Positions 8,833 to 16,836 of a DNA stretch of 50,656 bases are shown here, piece by piece. The stretch comes from Fulvivirga sp. (GTDB taxonomy: Bacteria; Bacteroidota; Bacteroidia; Cytophagales; Cyclobacteriaceae). The stretch is from contig JANQLQ010000073.1 of NCBI GenBank assembly GCA_028280565.1, forward strand, positions 1 through 50,656, written 5' to 3'. The notes under the pieces were generated by a model that was not told the origin of the DNA, did not search any database, and saw only the letters and a list, made by a program, of their open reading frames with translations. Position numbers and translations under genes: made by a program. Position 1 is the stretch's first letter. Each line of letters starts with the position of its first letter.

Positions 8833-10143
8833 CTACACCATGGCCCGTAACCCGGAGCAATAATTGGCGGATACGTCATTCCCGGTGCATGCGGCCAATG
8901 ATCCATCCAGCGCTGCATTATGTCTCCCCCTGTTGCTTCCTACATGCCATAATTCATGTGCTAAGTGATTACAATTTGGATTAGAATTAATTTGATTTAC
9001 GGCGAGAACAAAGTATTCCACACCGGTATAGGAAGCATCGAATGACGATCCGACGGTGATGCCTCCACCTGTTTTTTGAACATTGTCCACCACCAAAACA
9101 GGTACTCCCCGAGCCGATGAGAACGAGGTTGATTCTCCTACATCCGTCACCGACGCATTATAGCTCCATGTTCCATCGGGATTCATAGTGTAGGGATCTA
9201 CATCCCGATCCCCACCCAGCAGGTCCCAATTGAAGTCTGCCTTTAGGTTTAAGCAGCAATCCGCTAGGATCGTTTTGGCCTCGCGGATCATGGTTCGCAA
9301 GGCAGACATCACGCTTCGCGTAGCCGGCACTCTAAAATAAAAGGTGACCCAAAAGTCTTTTACCCCACCGGCACAAGAATCACAATTACCGTCATGACAA
9401 CTTCTTTGGATACTAGCGCCCTGCTGGATAACATGCGTCAACTCATGCGCCAGCAAATGCTTCCCTTCAGAACTCCCCGGGTCGTATTTCCCTTTATTGA
9501 AATAAATATCACTACCATGGGTAAACGCCTGTGCGCCTAGCTCCTGGTTCATTTGTATGGCATGACTATCAGTATGGATATGGACATGACTAAAGTCGGC
9601 GCCAATTTTATGGCTAAGCTCCCTGCTGACCGGGTTAGGTAAGGCCTGTCCCAAGCCTTGCCGACCGCGAAGCTTTCCCACAAAAGCCGGAGAAGCATGC
9701 ATAGTCCCATCCCCTGACCTTTGAACCGCTGGTTTCATTTGCACTTTTTCCTCTTCTTCCTCCGGCTGCATTTGTATCTTATCTTCTTCCTCTTCTGCCT
9801 TCATCTGCACCTGCTCTTCCTCTTCTTCCACTTGCATCTGGACTTTTTCCTCCTCTTCGGCAGCCATTCTTTGTACACTTTCTTCTTTTTCGCATGCCGC
9901 ACACTTCATTTGGATGCCACTATTTGAAAAAATAGGACTTACAGGGCCTCCTAGGCTGTGATTAGGCATCTTCGTGACCCGGTCCGCTACAGCATCGGCC
10001 TCTTTTTCATATTTATCGTTGGGCTGCCCTATTTCTAGCTTGGCCTGTACTGTTCGGTTTCCCAGAGCCAGGGCTGAAGGCGCTTCATTTTCTCTTTTTT
10101 TCCTGTATATTCTACGTCTCATAAGCCTGCTGTTTTCGATCAA
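8833..10143 (-). CDS. DUF4157 (eCIS core) cargo protein with a second zincin-like HExxH domain
   Basis: This 436-residue protein follows the eCIS ATPase with a 4-bp ATGA overlap, so the two are translationally coupled. The leader IGQPNDKYEKEADAVADRV is at residues 38-56. Residues 77-138 hold the CAAC-containing acidic motif and then four QMQ/QMK-EEEEE repeats. DUF4157 covers about 168-243, with HELTH at 233-237. After a short Cys-rich linker, residues about 262-436 form a separate domain with a second metalloprotease-type motif, HELWHVGSNRGRH: His396 and His400 plus Glu397 and a possible third ligand at His408. This resembles zincin peptidases but does not have metzincin spacing. I read the core domain as the eCIS-associated module and the C-terminal zincin as the toxic payload. 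Catalytic activity is inferred from the motif only. Confidence 0.78.
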   Translation of the reverse strand: MIENSRLMRRRIYRKKRENEAPSALALGNRTVQAKLEIGQPNDKYEKEADAVADRVTKMPNHSLGGPVSPIFSNSGIQMKCAACEKEESVQRMAAEEEEKVQMQVEEEEEQVQMKAEEEEDKIQMQPEEEEEKVQMKPAVQRSGDGTMHASPAFVGKLRGRQGLGQALPNPVSRELSHKIGADFSHVHIHTDSHAIQMNQELGAQAFTHGSDIYFNKGKYDPGSSEGKHLLAHELTHVIQQGASIQRSCHDGNCDSCAGGVKDFWVTFYFRVPATRSVMSALRTMIREAKTILADCCLNLKADFNWDLLGGDRDVDPYTMNPDGTWSYNASVTDVGESTSFSSARGVPVLVVDNVQKTGGGITVGSSFDASYTGVEYFVLAVNQINSNPNCNHLAHELWHVGSNRGRHNAALDGSLAACTGNDVSANYCSGLRAMV

Positions 10144-11543
10144 AGGGTCCTTCCGGCTTTGTGGAACTCCCTTCGTATCCCTTCAATTATGTCTTGGTAG
10201 TATATAATATTATGACCGCGAGCCAGTGCCATCAAAGCGCTGTGTTGCACCACGTTAATGATGGACCCGCCGGCCAGTTCGTACTTGCTCGCTATTTGAT
10301 CTAGGTGGACGCGCTCTTCTAACTGTACCTTTGCAGGATAACTCTTTTGCCAAAGGCGCAGGCGATCCCCCGCTTTAGGCATTTGGAAATGGATGGTCGA
10401 TTGGAAACGGCGCATAAAGGCATCGTCCAGGTTGTTTTTTAGGTTAGAGGCTAGGATGACCAAGCCATTGTAATCCTCGATACGCTGTAAAAGGTAGGAC
10501 ACCTCCTGGTTAGCATAACGGTCGTGTGCATCTGACACACTTGTACGTTTTCCAAACAAGGCGTCTGCCTCATCAAAAAATAAGATCCAGTTCTTATTTT
10601 CGGCACGATCGAACACTTTAGAGAGGTTTTTTTCAGTTTCCCCAATGTATTTGGAAACCAGCCGGGACAAGTCGATACGGTATACGTCGATGCCCATTTT
10701 CTTCCCGATCAAGCTGGCCGTGAGTGTTTTCCCTGTTCCCGGGGGGCCGTAAAACAATACCTTGTACCCCGGTTTCAGCTTTTTGTCCATGCCCCAGTCA
10801 TTCATTAAGGTATCCTGGTGGGCCAGCCATGTTTCTATTTCGGAAAGCTGTACTAACGTATTGTGGGTAAGTACAAGGTCCTCCCAATCCATTTTGGTCG
10901 TGAGCAATTGGGCCGGAAATTCGTTGCTGAACATCGGCTTTCGCGCTACTCCCAGGGTGAACAGGTCCAACACCTCCCTTGAAATGGTCAAGGCACCACT
11001 TAAAAAAGGTTCATCTTGGTCCACTTGGGAAAGCTTGAGAATATTTTCTTTTATCAAAAAGCAATCGCGACCAAAGACTTGGCTAAGCTTAAATCTTTTT
11101 TGAAGATCCGTGCCGGCCAGGATGAACATGACAGTTTCTCCCGTCGGTATAAAGCCATTGTGATGCTTCCCCTTCTTCCCTCCAAATTCTGTATAGATCT
11201 GTTGAGTGACCTGGTTTCGCGCCAGGAACATGTCCAGCAATTCCGGCTTGATATGGGGCACGGCCGCTAAGATCAGTAAAAACCGGTCTACGGCATTCAG
11301 CTCATTCTTTTTTACAAACTGGGCATATTGTGAAGCGCTGCCATTAAAGTGTGGTGGCGAGATATCCAGTACATCGGGATAAGGTGTCGATCCTTTGCTA
11401 TTGATCGCCGATCGTGTTTTTAATATCTCTTTAAGCCAGTCCAGCTCTTTGTGAATGTCACGGGCGTTATCGTCGATCTGCTCTACCATTCTACGTTCAA
11501 TATTTCTTTGCACCAGGGTAGCTTGATCATGGATATGCTCCAT
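10140..11543 (-). CDS. AAA+ ATPase of the eCIS (Afp15/Pvc15-like)
   Basis: This 467-residue protein has an N-terminal helical region of about 240 residues typical of the eCIS ATPase, then one AAA+ module. Walker A is GPPGTGKT at 266-273, Walker B is LFFDEAD at 321-327, a sensor-1-like LASN is at 364-367, and a candidate arginine finger (MRRF) is at 377-380. In Afp and PVC systems this ATPase is needed for particle assembly or cargo loading and is not a sheath-recycling ClpV. Its start overlaps the end of the tape-measure gene by 61 bp. A second Met at residue 19 would shorten the overlap to 7 bp and is an alternative start. It overlaps the first cargo gene by 4 bp, fitting a role in handling cargo. 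Confidence 0.92.
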   Translation of the reverse strand: MEHIHDQATLVQRNIERRMVEQIDDNARDIHKELDWLKEILKTRSAINSKGSTPYPDVLDISPPHFNGSASQYAQFVKKNELNAVDRFLLILAAVPHIKPELLDMFLARNQVTQQIYTEFGGKKGKHHNGFIPTGETVMFILAGTDLQKRFKLSQVFGRDCFLIKENILKLSQVDQDEPFLSGALTISREVLDLFTLGVARKPMFSNEFPAQLLTTKMDWEDLVLTHNTLVQLSEIETWLAHQDTLMNDWGMDKKLKPGYKVLFYGPPGTGKTLTASLIGKKMGIDVYRIDLSRLVSKYIGETEKNLSKVFDRAENKNWILFFDEADALFGKRTSVSDAHDRYANQEVSYLLQRIEDYNGLVILASNLKNNLDDAFMRRFQSTIHFQMPKAGDRLRLWQKSYPAKVQLEERVHLDQIASKYELAGGSIINVVQHSALMALARGHNIIYYQDIIEGIRREFHKAGRTL

Positions 11544-13132
11544 GGGAGCCTATCGACTAGGATATCCACTGATGATCGTTCTATTTTCAGGCGCCAGCCT
11601 TGCGCCTCTTGGCTTAATATCCCGTCTTTCATCAAGAAAGTTTTCCTTAACCCCTCCTGGGAAGTGGCTTTTAAAGCGGTCCAATGGGTTACGACGGACC
11701 CTAATAGGTTCCCTACTTCCTCTATTTCCACTTCCCCCAAGTCAATATGGTTAGGCAAAGGCTCCTCGATGTCAATACCACACAAGAGTTTATTTAGGAT
11801 CAAATCGTATTCGGGCACCTCCGTGTTTCTTGTAGCCGCGTATTCCAGTAAAAGCGCAGCTCGCTGTGCGGCATCGGGAGTGATAAATGCTTTGTCTTGT
11901 ACCAGCCCTAAGGCTTCAAAGAAGGTATTCAAAAAAGGGCTTAAGAGAACGAGGCCGGCATTGTGAATATCAAAGGTTTCATCGTCGAGTATCCTTCCCC
12001 GGGCCGGTGAGTGTCTTTTTGGATCAGCCTCCGAGGGGGAATGCGTTTGGGATGACGTTATTTGCTGGCTGTCACTGGCAGGTTTTAAAGATGTTCTCTC
12101 TTTATTACCGTCATCTTTACCAGGGGGTTTCGCAGTGCTTAATAAAACCAATAATTCTTTCAATAGGACCGTTTTGAAAACATGCTGACGTTTTTCCAGC
12201 TCGGCTACGGCTTGACGCATGCCCCGGAGTAAGTCGCTTTTTCTATTCACCGCAGCGCCACTTGGACCTACCAGCTTTTGGACCAGGTAAGACATATAGC
12301 TGATCAAAAGCCGGGAAGAGGGGAGGTCAAGTTCTTTAGCTATCGCGGTGCCCTTTTTGCTTGCAAACGTATAGCCAGGACTGGTGTGATCACGATTGAA
12401 AAACCAATGATCAAAGGCAGAACGCCATAGGAATAGCCTGAAATTTGAAAAATTCCAGGAAGCCAGCGGGCGATGCTGGTGGATCGCATAAAGATCGGTG
12501 TGCAGTTTTAACACCCCATCCCCTGCCCCTTTTTGTTGCAAGCTGAGCAATTGTCCTAGTACGTGGTCAGGAAGTTGGTGGACTAATCTCGTAGAATAGT
12601 TTGGGTTGGCAAGCTGTTGTTTTAGTAGAATTCGGAGTACGTCCGGCTGATCTTTGATCAACTTAAGGGCGAGCTCTTGTAAAGACTTGAATTTGCTCTT
12701 CCTTGCCCACCAGGGCAGACGCCCTGTTTTTATAAAATAGATAAACAGTTCTGCATCTGACAGGCGGGCAGAGCGCATGGTCACCTCATCGCGGAGCCCG
12801 TATTCTATTGCCTCTAGCAAGCTATCCTCTTGGGACGGAACCTTTCGTGCATTTTGTATTTTTTTTAAGAATTCATCTTCCAGCTTTTTCTTGATCCTTT
12901 TTACGAGTTCCTCCCTAAGCTCCCCCGCAGGAATAGGCCCAAGGTCTAATTCCAGGCTCTCTATTCTTATGGATTCTCCTTCTTCCATAAGATCGTCAAA
13001 TATCTCGTTGATCAAAGGCAGCAGGTCATGTCGATACACACGGCTGATCTCGTCCTGCGCGCGCAAAGCTTCCTCCCTGGAAGAAAAGGAGATATCGAGG
13101 ATCTGCCGGTATATCACATGCGACATAGGCAT
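11483..13132 (-). CDS. Contractile injection system tape-measure family protein (Afp14/Pvc14 position)
   Basis: This is a 549-residue mostly helical protein. Its N-terminus (residues about 1-75) carries the signature of the eCIS tape-measure family: an early LDISFSS segment, a charged helix, and then IRIESLELDLGPIP with the following KRIKKKLEDEF helix. A further recognisable segment is AELFIYFIKTGRLPWWARK near residue 130. The family is thought to set tube length inside the growing particle. The gene lies where afp14 sits in the reference cluster, directly before the ATPase gene, and its start abuts the stop of the fibre-like gene. It is shorter than many tape measures, which if the family rule holds would mean a short particle. 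That is inference. Confidence 0.8.
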   Translation of the reverse strand: MPMSHVIYRQILDISFSSREEALRAQDEISRVYRHDLLPLINEIFDDLMEEGESIRIESLELDLGPIPAGELREELVKRIKKKLEDEFLKKIQNARKVPSQEDSLLEAIEYGLRDEVTMRSARLSDAELFIYFIKTGRLPWWARKSKFKSLQELALKLIKDQPDVLRILLKQQLANPNYSTRLVHQLPDHVLGQLLSLQQKGAGDGVLKLHTDLYAIHQHRPLASWNFSNFRLFLWRSAFDHWFFNRDHTSPGYTFASKKGTAIAKELDLPSSRLLISYMSYLVQKLVGPSGAAVNRKSDLLRGMRQAVAELEKRQHVFKTVLLKELLVLLSTAKPPGKDDGNKERTSLKPASDSQQITSSQTHSPSEADPKRHSPARGRILDDETFDIHNAGLVLLSPFLNTFFEALGLVQDKAFITPDAAQRAALLLEYAATRNTEVPEYDLILNKLLCGIDIEEPLPNHIDLGEVEIEEVGNLLGSVVTHWTALKATSQEGLRKTFLMKDGILSQEAQGWRLKIERSSVDILVDRLPWSISMIKLPWCKEILNVEW

Positions 13133-16100
13133 TAGCGAGTCGAAAAGAGTTTGTCTAACAACTGCTGTTTTGTATCCCGGGTGTTAAAGGCTATCCCGCT
13201 TTCACTCATAATTTTGGTGATCGTGGGTTTTCCCATACTTATGATCTCATCCGCTGTAAAATTCATCCCCCTGGGCGACCCCTGAAGTAAGCCTAGTTTG
13301 TCCTGTGCACTAGCGCCTGGCAGGAAGGAAATATTACGCATGGCAAGCACGCCCTGCACGTCATTTTCAGTAAGTACTTCACGGGTAACAGTGATAGTAT
13401 TCGAGCTGCTGCCCACACGGCCACAGTTTTCATTTTGATAATTGATGATCAACTCCTCCAACTGCTCATAAGTAGTGCTGGCATCAATTGGAATCTCTAA
13501 ACAGTTCAAAAGATCTCTCCTACTACCGGGGTCCTCTAACACGTTAGACCGGATCTCATCGATCGTAAAACCCCTGCTAGAGGCTAAGCTTTGAAGTAAA
13601 GCATCATACAGCTGGTCTTCGGTAAGGTCAGAAATGTCTATTTCCCTATTCCCAAGGGTATCCTCCACTCTTTCTAATCCCCAGCACTCTAATACGGCTC
13701 GACTATAGCAACTACTTCCTCCACCTCCACAATTTGCATTTTGGTAATTAAGGATCAACTCCTCCAACTGCTCATAAGTAGTGCTGGCATCAATTGGAAT
13801 CCCCAAGCAGTTCAAAAGATCTCTCCTACTACCGGAATCCTCTAACACGTTAAACCGGATCTCATCGATCGTAAAACCCCTGCTAGAGGCTAAGCTTTGA
13901 AGCAAAGCATCATACAGCTGGTCTTCGGTAAGGTCAGAAATGTCTATTTCCCTGCCCCTAAGGGTATCATCCACTCTTTCTAACCCCCAGCACTCTAATA
14001 CGGCTCGACTGTAGCAGCTACTTCCATCCCCTCCGCAATTCGTATTTTGATAGCTAACGATCAACTGCTCCAACTGCTCATAAGTAGTACTAGCATCAAT
14101 TGGAATCCCCAAGCAGTTCAAAAGATCTCTCCTACTACCGGGATCCTCTAACACGTTAAACCGGATCTCATCGATCGTAAAACCCCTGCTAGAGGCTAAG
14201 CTTTGCAGTAAAGCATCATACCGCTGGTCTACGGTAAGGTTAGAAATGTCTATTTCCCTGCCCCTAAGGGTATCATCCACTCTTTCTAACCCCCAGCACT
14301 CTAATACGGCCCGGCTGTAGCATCCATCACTAGTTCCCGGCTCTTTTACTAATACTGTAACAAGACCTAAATCTGTTTCACTCGTATCTTGGTCCTCCAA
14401 TTGGTATTGGAAGGTGTCTACACCGGTAAAACCTTCTGCCGGGGTATATCTTATAAGTCCTGTTTGTTCATCTAGCTCAATTTGACCGCCATTGGCTGTA
14501 GTGTTATCGACGATGTCTATGCTATAGTTTCCTCCTTGTAATCCAAAATCGTTGATGATCACGTTAATATCCACGGGTACGCCTTCCATAGTAATGGCAT
14601 AATCCGGACGAGCGAAAGGAGGAAGATCAAGAGCAAAATCTTCATCGCAAGAGGGTATACAACGATCCGTGCTACAGCACAGGTAAGGCAGGTTGAAATC
14701 GGCAATTATTTGACCTTCATCACTTGTGTCATATACCAAGATAAACGTACCGCCTTTGTATACTCCTCCTTGGTGTTCTACACCCGGGTGCTTTTGGAGA
14801 TACCTGGAAAACACCTGGGTCTCCCGTTGCAAATAGAATTCCCTCCGCCTAAAGGCATAAAAGACCTGGTAAAATCTTGTATAAAATGACAAGTCCAGGA
14901 GTTTATAAGCGAGTGGGGCCAAAGCAGGTACCACCCCATTGACCGGTATTTCCATGATGAGCACAAATTCGATCACAAACTGTAAGACGATCCTATACGC
15001 CTCGCGGAAAGCTTCGAAATCAAAGTCCTCGACACATGGCGGCAGTACGCTTTCAAGTTGTTCTGGGATTGACAAGATCGTGTCGGGATCAAGGGTACCT
15101 TCCCCGGGAATACGGTCCGGGTTGTCATTATAGAGCTTCACAAGGTGCCGCACGGTGGTATAAAAGGCATTTCTATGGATAAAGTAGTCTTCCTGTAAAT
15201 CTTCAAAACCACAACTATAATCAACCTGCACCGTACCCGCATCCGGGTCCAACTGGAGTGCGACCGTATCAAATGGCAAGTTGAATTGCTCTACCCGGTT
15301 TTGTATTGTACTGGCCACATTTTGGAAGTCCATCCCGATATGTCCTTCAATTCTTAAAAACGGGAAATCGTCCAGGTCATAATATAGCGGGGTTTCAAAA
15401 TTGGAGCCTATATTGGACTGATCACTTAGCTGGTTTTCATAGCTTACCACCAAGGGTTGGGCAGGCGGTCGTGTCATCCGTGAGTTACCTGGACTCCAGT
15501 AGTATTCGAGCGTGCCTGCACCTACAATAAGGGATTCTTCTTTTGACCGGTAGTAATAAGGAATGGACCGGTCGCTAAGCGCCGTTTTTTTCTCACAGCT
15601 CGGGGTGATCTTTAGGGATACGGACTCTTGTCCGCCGGGATTGTTGACTAAGTCGAGGTTGAATTTTTCCACCATCAATACCAGGCGTTTGTGCAAAGCG
15701 ATCGTTTTTTCCAGTCGATGTTTTTGTTGATTGTACACCGGGGGTTGGGCAAAACGATGGCGATAGGTCTGTGCCTCCTCTTCGGTTTCCAAAGGGGTAT
15801 TGGCCCTTCCTAACATTACATGTTTAGGGAAAAGTGACATATCCGGGCAGCATTCTGCCATGAGATCGAAGGCCCATTCCCTGAATTCATCATAGGCAAG
15901 GATAAGATCCTTTAAAAAATCATAGAAATACTGCATGCCTAGGTATTGCGGCCCGGGACTAGAGGTGCCTTCAAAAAAAGCTCGCCAGTCATTTTTTAGT
16001 GCCGTTACGGTTGTAGTCTCAAAGGGGTTAGCAAATCCATAGATGGGCCCTAGGAGGGGTTCATAAATGGAATAAGTCTCGGACAGCGCCCCGGGATTGG

Positions 16101-16821
16101 AGAGATCACCAAACAGCGCCGGGTATATGCTGTCCTGGAAGGTACTCCTGTAATGCTCAGAAAACGCATTGTAATCTTGACTATGAGGTTGCGCCGGGTC
16201 GAACAGGGCCCGTGGCATGACTAGGTGCGGGAGGTTGAATTTGTCCGGGTATAATCCACCTACATTACCCGATCGTGTCAGCACAACGTCCAGGTCTGCT
16301 TGGCTGACCAATAATTTACGGACCGTGAAGATCCGATCCATTCCCAGGTCATCACAAGACTGGCCCAGGCACGACCGGAGGTCGTTATCAAAACATTCCA
16401 GGAAGAGCAATACAAATTTATCATCCAAAAAACCCGCTGGTTCATTTAGTAATTCCACCCCGGTACTGTCTTCGGGCATTTCTCTCAGCAATTCGTAAAG
16501 CGTGATGTCCTGTACAGGATCACCAAAAGGCTTATATTCCACTCCCTCCGGTAGTGAATATGGCCGGTAATAAGAAGTTTCGCACTCTCCAAGGGTAATA
16601 AGAAAGCCTTCGGAAGTGATGGCCGTCCCTTTCGATATGGTCACCCTTGTGTTGTCTTCGTCGTAGGAAAGCTCAAGGCCGCAAACGATGCCCATGCCTA
16701 CCAGTTTGACCCGTGTGAGCCTATTCTGCTGGTCCAGGTAGGCTACAAGTTGGTTGAGCTGGGCGCTGGTCAGTACCTGGCTGCTTTCGAAAACCGGGTA
16801 AGTATTGATAATCGTGCTCAT
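13132..16821 (-). CDS. Large eCIS fibre- or cage-like structural protein with three tandem C-terminal repeats
   Basis: This is a 1229-residue protein of unproven function in the Afp13 (fibre) position between the second wedge protein and the tape measure. Residues about 10-90 (QLNQLVAYLDQQNRLTRVKL, GMGIVCGLE, AITSEGFLI) resemble the start of proteins found beside Bacteroidota eCIS baseplates. Residues about 743-829 look like a cadherin/Ig-like domain (ITMEGVPVDINVIINDF ... GLIRYTPAEGFTGVDTFQY). Three nearly identical 102-residue units follow, each opening CYSRAVLECWGLER and ending near a CGGDGSS-type linker. A unique 90-residue tail ends in a lysine-rich helix. The repeats look like surface-exposed modules, and receptor binding or a baseplate cage is plausible. 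It starts 15 bp after the wedge gene and its TAA abuts the tape-measure start. There is no detectable enzyme motif. Confidence 0.6.
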   Translation of the reverse strand: MSTIINTYPVFESSQVLTSAQLNQLVAYLDQQNRLTRVKLVGMGIVCGLELSYDEDNTRVTISKGTAITSEGFLITLGECETSYYRPYSLPEGVEYKPFGDPVQDITLYELLREMPEDSTGVELLNEPAGFLDDKFVLLFLECFDNDLRSCLGQSCDDLGMDRIFTVRKLLVSQADLDVVLTRSGNVGGLYPDKFNLPHLVMPRALFDPAQPHSQDYNAFSEHYRSTFQDSIYPALFGDLSNPGALSETYSIYEPLLGPIYGFANPFETTTVTALKNDWRAFFEGTSSPGPQYLGMQYFYDFLKDLILAYDEFREWAFDLMAECCPDMSLFPKHVMLGRANTPLETEEEAQTYRHRFAQPPVYNQQKHRLEKTIALHKRLVLMVEKFNLDLVNNPGGQESVSLKITPSCEKKTALSDRSIPYYYRSKEESLIVGAGTLEYYWSPGNSRMTRPPAQPLVVSYENQLSDQSNIGSNFETPLYYDLDDFPFLRIEGHIGMDFQNVASTIQNRVEQFNLPFDTVALQLDPDAGTVQVDYSCGFEDLQEDYFIHRNAFYTTVRHLVKLYNDNPDRIPGEGTLDPDTILSIPEQLESVLPPCVEDFDFEAFREAYRIVLQFVIEFVLIMEIPVNGVVPALAPLAYKLLDLSFYTRFYQVFYAFRRREFYLQRETQVFSRYLQKHPGVEHQGGVYKGGTFILVYDTSDEGQIIADFNLPYLCCSTDRCIPSCDEDFALDLPPFARPDYAITMEGVPVDINVIINDFGLQGGNYSIDIVDNTTANGGQIELDEQTGLIRYTPAEGFTGVDTFQYQLEDQDTSETDLGLVTVLVKEPGTSDGCYSRAVLECWGLERVDDTLRGREIDISNLTVDQRYDALLQSLASSRGFTIDEIRFNVLEDPGSRRDLLNCLGIPIDASTTYEQLEQLIVSYQNTNCGGDGSSCYSRAVLECWGLERVDDTLRGREIDISDLTEDQLYDALLQSLASSRGFTIDEIRFNVLEDSGSRRDLLNCLGIPIDASTTYEQLEELILNYQNANCGGGGSSCYSRAVLECWGLERVEDTLGNREIDISDLTEDQLYDALLQSLASSRGFTIDEIRSNVLEDPGSRRDLLNCLEIPIDASTTYEQLEELIINYQNENCGRVGSSSNTITVTREVLTENDVQGVLAMRNISFLPGASAQDKLGLLQGSPRGMNFTADEIISMGKPTITKIMSESGIAFNTRDTKQQLLDKLFSTR
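13405..14322 (-). repeat. Three 306-bp in-frame tandem repeats inside the fibre-like gene
   Basis: Units begin at 14322, 14016 and 13710 (minus strand), exactly 306 bp apart, and each encodes 102 residues opening with CYSRAVLECWG. They are near-identical at DNA level. Sequence around AAGATCTCTCCTACTACCGG and CTCATCGATCGTAAAACCCC is conserved in all three. This implies recent duplication or continuing gene conversion, so copy number may vary between strains and short-read assemblies may collapse it. Confidence 0.92.
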
Positions 16822-16836
16822 ATCTTTGCTGTTTTT

